Below, piece after piece: positions 24,929-27,845 of a stretch of DNA of 27,845 nt (position 1 is the stretch's first letter; each line of letters starts with the position of its first letter). The notes under the pieces were generated by a model, which was not told the origin of the DNA, ran no database searches, and saw only the letters and a program-made list of their open reading frames with translations. A program made the translations under genes and the position numbers. The stretch is from Bacteroidota bacterium. GTDB lineage: Bacteria; Bacteroidota; Bacteroidia; B-17B0; B-17BO. The stretch covers positions 1 through 27,845 of the forward strand of contig JANXRU010000387.1 of NCBI GenBank assembly GCA_025356715.1, given 5' to 3'.

Positions 24929-25221
24929 TGGCGCTCAAAGAACTTAATCCTTTATTACATTCCCAGCTTCGCTTAGCTGTTATGTCTCTATTAGTAGGAG
25001 TTAAGGAGGCAGATTTTTCTTACCTAAAAGAAGAAACAAATTCTACTGCTGGCAATTTAAGTGTTCAGTTACAAAAATTAAAAGAAGCAGATTATATTAC
25101 AATAGAGAAATCATTTAAAAACAATTATCCTCAAACTACTTGTAAAATAACTAAAACAGGCTTATTGGCTTTTAATGAGTATGTAGAAAATTTGAAAGAA
25201 TATTTAACCATTAAAAAATAA
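24928..25221 (+). CDS. small winged-helix transcriptional regulator
   Basis: The 97-residue protein is a stand-alone winged helix of the PF13601 (HTH_34) type, close to MarR/ArsR folds: MALKELNPLLHSQLRLAVMSLL, then FSYLKEETNSTAGNLSVQLQKLKEADYITIEKSF with the recognition helix near 35-48, and the wing KNNYPQTTCKITKTGLLAFNEYV. It should bind DNA as a dimer, probably at its own operon promoter. I use the ATG at 24928, which overlaps the upstream stop by one base; the frame is open further up to 24796, but only as the out-of-frame shadow of the membrane gene. No ligand or metal motif is seen. Confidence 0.88.
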   Translation: MALKELNPLLHSQLRLAVMSLLVGVKEADFSYLKEETNSTAGNLSVQLQKLKEADYITIEKSFKNNYPQTTCKITKTGLLAFNEYVENLKEYLTIKK

Positions 25222-25240
25222 ACAAATAAAAAAATAAAAC

Positions 25241-25510
25241 ATGGAAACAGAAAAAAACGAAGAGCTTTGGAAAATTGCTAAAAAGCGAGTTGGCTTTAAA
25301 AGACATTTAGCGTCTTATATTGTAATCAATAGCTTTTTATGGGCTTTATGGTATTTTACAGATCATAAAGATGAAGAGGCAGGTGTGCCTTGGCCAATAT
25401 TTCCTATGCTGGGCTGGGGTATAGGTTTAATGTTTGGCTATTTGAATGCGTATGTTTTTATAAAGCATGATGCAATAGAAAAAGAATACGACAAGCTAAA
25501 AGGGAAGTAG
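25241..25510 (+). CDS. 2TM-domain protein
   Basis: The 89-residue protein matches the 2TM family (PF13239): a charged start (ENEELWKIAKKRVGFKRHL), two transmembrane helices at about 24-40 and 53-74 separated by the loop FTDHKDEEAGVPWPIFPMLGWG, and a basic tail. In other Bacteroidota proteins this domain also precedes LytTR-linked sensor kinases. Here it is alone and is the last gene of the operon, 19 nt after the regulator. Function unknown; a membrane anchor or signalling partner is a guess. Confidence 0.88.
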   Translation: METEKNEELWKIAKKRVGFKRHLASYIVINSFLWALWYFTDHKDEEAGVPWPIFPMLGWGIGLMFGYLNAYVFIKHDAIEKEYDKLKGK

Positions 25511-25532
25511 AGTTTCATAGCTTGTTTTTTGA

Positions 25533-26189
25533 TTATGCTCTTGTATAACCCAATGTTACAAGGTCTTGCGTGCTTTTTGTTAGATGCGTCTTTCTATTAG
25601 TTAATAGGTATAAATAATCACTAATTTGAGTAATATGCCTATGCATATGATCTGTAATTAATATTCCTTTTGTTAGCTTTTCTTTATGTAAAATTTCTTT
25701 TATGACTTCAATATGTAATGGCATGATATGCGAAAAAGGTTCATCTAAAATAAGAAACTGAGTTTTAGATTTAATTATGATATAAACTTCAACTAAACGC
25801 TTTTCTCCGCCTGATAATGAATCTATTCGTGATAAATAATTTTCTTTAAATTGAGGAAAATTGGTTGCGAATTCATTAAAATTTATATTGAAATCACTAA
25901 AAATATTTTTTAAAGTTAAAAATTTTGGAATAAAATTAAATTGAGGTAAGTATAATACTAATTCCGTTTTCTGTAAAGGATTTATAATCATTTTAGAATC
26001 AAAACGAATTGATTTACTTTGAGGTTCTAAGCTTCCTGTTATGATATTCATTAGACAGGTTTTTCCTTCCCCATTTCGGCCTAATAACCCCGTTATTTTG
26101 CCAGTTTCACATTTTAGATAAATATCAGATAAAATTTTCCGTGAGTTAAATTCTAATTCGATGCTATCTACTTCTAAAATATGATTCAT
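25533..26189 (-). CDS. ABC transporter ATPase with a small membrane partner
   Basis: The 218-residue ATPase is complete: Walker A GRNGEGKT at about 37-44, Q-loop LYLPQFNF, signature LSGGEKRLVE, Walker B QFLILDEPFSH and H-loop ILITDHMHRHI. The form ITDHxxR/H is also seen in LptB. The signature and GRNGEGKT variant set it apart from the exporter ATPase at 15602. It lies 20 nt after a 106-residue membrane protein and, through it, after the DoxX-family gene, so an operon of three is likely. What it moves, if anything, is unknown. It is convergent with the 2TM gene across 22 nt. Confidence 0.88.
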   Translation of the reverse strand: MNHILEVDSIELEFNSRKILSDIYLKCETGKITGLLGRNGEGKTCLMNIITGSLEPQSKSIRFDSKMIINPLQKTELVLYLPQFNFIPKFLTLKNIFSDFNINFNEFATNFPQFKENYLSRIDSLSGGEKRLVEVYIIIKSKTQFLILDEPFSHIMPLHIEVIKEILHKEKLTKGILITDHMHRHITQISDYLYLLTNRKTHLTKSTQDLVTLGYTRA

Positions 26190-26209
26190 TATACTACTAA
26201 TTTAGACTA

Positions 26210-26530
26210 CTATAAAAGGGAAAATTTATGTGTGAAAAATATCAAATTAATAAATATTAATAAGTCTAAACTGAGCGACGTCAGCCATAAATTGGTTTTA
26301 GACAGGCCTAATGCTTGAAAATAAAAAAAATACTTTTTATTGAAATTATTTATATATAAACAAGTTAATAGTTGAGTTATAATTTTAAACCAAAATAAAA
26401 CAATGAGCATCCCTACATGATATTTCCACAAATAAAGTATAAGAGCGCACAAAAGTGATATTACAATAGAAAATCCATAATGAAATTTATAAAAAGTAAG
26501 AACGTGTTTAATCTTTTTAAGACTAAACAT
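26210..26530 (-). CDS. 106-residue three-helix membrane protein, putative ABC partner
   Basis: I do not recognise a family. The protein is hydrophobic with three likely helices (about 17-36, 38-60 and 80-100) and a basic start (MFSLKKIKHVLTFYKFHYG). The ATG follows the TAA of the DoxX gene without any gap, and the ABC ATPase gene follows by 20 nt, which suggests that it serves as a small membrane subunit for that ATPase. It is far shorter than a usual ABC permease (commonly 5-6 helices). The A+T content is even higher than in its neighbours. It could be a truncated permease, but both ends look natural. Confidence 0.7.
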   Translation of the reverse strand: MFSLKKIKHVLTFYKFHYGFSIVISLLCALILYLWKYHVGMLIVLFWFKIITQLLTCLYINNFNKKYFFYFQALGLSKTNLWLTSLSLDLLIFINLIFFTHKFSLL

Positions 26531-27845
26531 TTACTTCATGTATTTTTGTTTCACATCGCTATAACTAGGGAAGTTATTATGATGCCAATTCATAATAACA
26601 GTACCGTTCTTTATCAATATTAATCCAGGGTTAGAACGCACCATTGTCTTTAATACAACGCCATCTGCATTTGCAAAATCATACAAGGCTTGGTGTTTGT
26701 GTTTATAGTCGTCAATCATTTTAGCATCATTTTGCGTTAATGCTAACATTTTTATGTGATCAGAAGCTGCTAATTTATATAGATCATTCATTTTTGCGTG
26801 TAACGTTTCATCATCATCTGTTTGTGTTATATCCCAACAAATTAATAAAAACATGTAGTCTTTATTGTTTAAAACGCTATCCTTCAAATCATACCCATCC
26901 AGTGAAGTGATAGAAAAATCAACAATCTTGGGAGGGTTAATAGCGTCATGTATTAATTTGTTAATGGTCGTGTCCCATTTCCACGTTAATGTATCTTCCC
27001 ATATTTTTAGTCGATTATATTCTTCATTTTTGAATTCTCTTAATGCACCTGTTTTTAAGTTTTCATAAACCAAAACTGATTCATATTTCGCTGGCTCGTA
27101 GCCAACTCCTTCCTTCATATTGTCTCTGATATTATCTCCAATTTTATAGGCTCTAAAATCAAATACTGGTAAATTTCTATAGGTATATATTGGAAAAAGA
27201 ACGGATAAAATAATAGCAATAATGGTAAAGGTAATGGTTAACAAAGGCGAAAATAATTCGTTGATGCTTTCTTTTCCAGCATATAACAGGGTAATAAGAA
27301 TAAGTAAGGCAATGTCTTTCCAAAAACTTTCCCAAGGTTTTAATACTAAAAAATCGCCAAAGCAACCACAAGTCGTTACCTTATTATAACAAGCTGAATA
27401 AAAAGTCAAAAACGTAAAAAAGGATATTTGCGCTAATAATAAACCTAAGGTTAAGTTTTTTCTATACCCAACTAACAACATAAAGCCCAAGGCCATTTCG
27501 CTTACACATAATAAAATTGCTAACGGTAAGGCAATGTGTGCGAAGCTTTCAAAAATACCTAATCCACTATCTTCTTTAAATACTTCAAAATATTCTTTCA
27601 ATTTATAACTAAAGCCTAAGGGGTCATTGGCTTTGATGAAGCCGGAAAAAATAAATAAACCGCCAACTAAAAATCGAGCAATGTGTGTAATAATAGGTGC
27701 TTTGGCTAATAAGGACGAGCTATTAATTAATACAACCAAAATACCTAAAACAATGGCAATGGTAGTTTTGCTAAAACAAGGCGGGCAAACATAATAAAAG
27801 AATGCAGCTAAACCCAACGACCAAATTGCGCGGAAAAATTTAGAT
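26531..27845 (-). CDS. DoxX/MauE-like redox membrane protein (BT_3928 family), 5' end outside window
   Basis: The reading frame is open to the window edge, so the start is unknown; a TTG at 27817 is only the first possible codon inside. After an extra hydrophobic leader containing YYVCPPCF comes the DoxX-type core: RFLVGGLFIFSGFIKANDPLGFSYKLKEYFE, further helices, and KVTTCGCFGDFLVLKPWESF, with the CxCFGD motif seen in MauE/DoxX redox proteins. The C-terminal soluble part has a thioredoxin-like fold without CxxC (MFLLICWDITQTDD ... MVRSNPGLILIKNGTVIMNWH), as in the BT_3928 family. Members are thought to take part in disulfide or quinone-linked redox in the envelope. It is co-directional with the two genes after it. 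Confidence 0.82.
   Translation of the reverse strand, partial: SKFFRAIWSLGLAAFFYYVCPPCFSKTTIAIVLGILVVLINSSSLLAKAPIITHIARFLVGGLFIFSGFIKANDPLGFSYKLKEYFEVFKEDSGLGIFESFAHIALPLAILLCVSEMALGFMLLVGYRKNLTLGLLLAQISFFTFLTFYSACYNKVTTCGCFGDFLVLKPWESFWKDIALLILITLLYAGKESINELFSPLLTITFTIIAIILSVLFPIYTYRNLPVFDFRAYKIGDNIRDNMKEGVGYEPAKYESVLVYENLKTGALREFKNEEYNRLKIWEDTLTWKWDTTINKLIHDAINPPKIVDFSITSLDGYDLKDSVLNNKDYMFLLICWDITQTDDDETLHAKMNDLYKLAASDHIKMLALTQNDAKMIDDYKHKHQALYDFANADGVVLKTMVRSNPGLILIKNGTVIMNWHHNNFPSYSDVKQKYMK

Overview
The window looks like chromosomal DNA of a Bacteroidota bacterium, probably an aerobic free-living lineage of the Flavobacteriia/Sphingobacteriia/Chitinophagia type; I cannot fix the genus. 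The evidence is low GC, an almost complete absence of Shine-Dalgarno sites, promoters of the Bacteroidota form TTG-N20-TAnnTTTG, a type IX secretion (type B, CHU_C) sorting domain, a BT_3928-like DoxX protein, a 2TM-domain protein, a long two-component-propeller sensor kinase and a DUF1343/NamZ protein.

Layout. (1) 1-1000: the end of an rRNA operon (5S rRNA with its terminator), a decayed IS4-family transposase, and a tRNA-Ser(GGA) on the minus strand with its own promoter. (2) 1003-7770: a secreted DUF1343/NamZ-type muramidase gene diverges from a LolC/E-like permease gene, followed by a large secreted GH38 alpha-mannosidase-like enzyme on the minus strand and pyrF on the plus strand. (3) 7785-13016, all minus: a LytS-class sensor kinase with a periplasmic propeller, a small type-B-sorted surface protein and a secreted PHB-depolymerase-type esterase. 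(4) 13265-16282, plus: a three-gene MacAB/LolCDE-like exporter (lipoprotein adaptor, FtsX-type permease, ATPase), closed by a strong bidirectional terminator. (5) 16369-18649, minus: a tandem universal stress protein and a NupG-like nucleoside transporter. (6) 18775-20506, plus: an unrecognised secreted protein with a Cys/Gln pattern that recalls thioester domains, a DUF2795 protein with a textbook terminator, and a GreA/B-like protein. (7) 20524-23574, minus: lon and a PyrR-like phosphoribosyltransferase. (8) 23689-25510, plus: a four-gene operon (periplasmic repeat protein, multi-pass membrane protein, winged-helix regulator, 2TM protein) behind a near-perfect promoter. (9) 25533-27845, minus: a DoxX/BT_3928-like membrane protein that runs off the window, a 106-residue three-helix membrane protein and an ABC ATPase.

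Most of the content is ordinary chromosomal backbone: nucleotide metabolism (pyrF, PRTase, nucleoside permease), proteostasis and stress (lon, usp), envelope turnover and export. No CRISPR array, phage, or obvious defence island is present. The least explained parts are the thioester-like secreted protein (18775-19629), the four-gene operon with its own small regulator (23689-25510), and the ABC ATPase paired with a tiny membrane protein (25533-26530).
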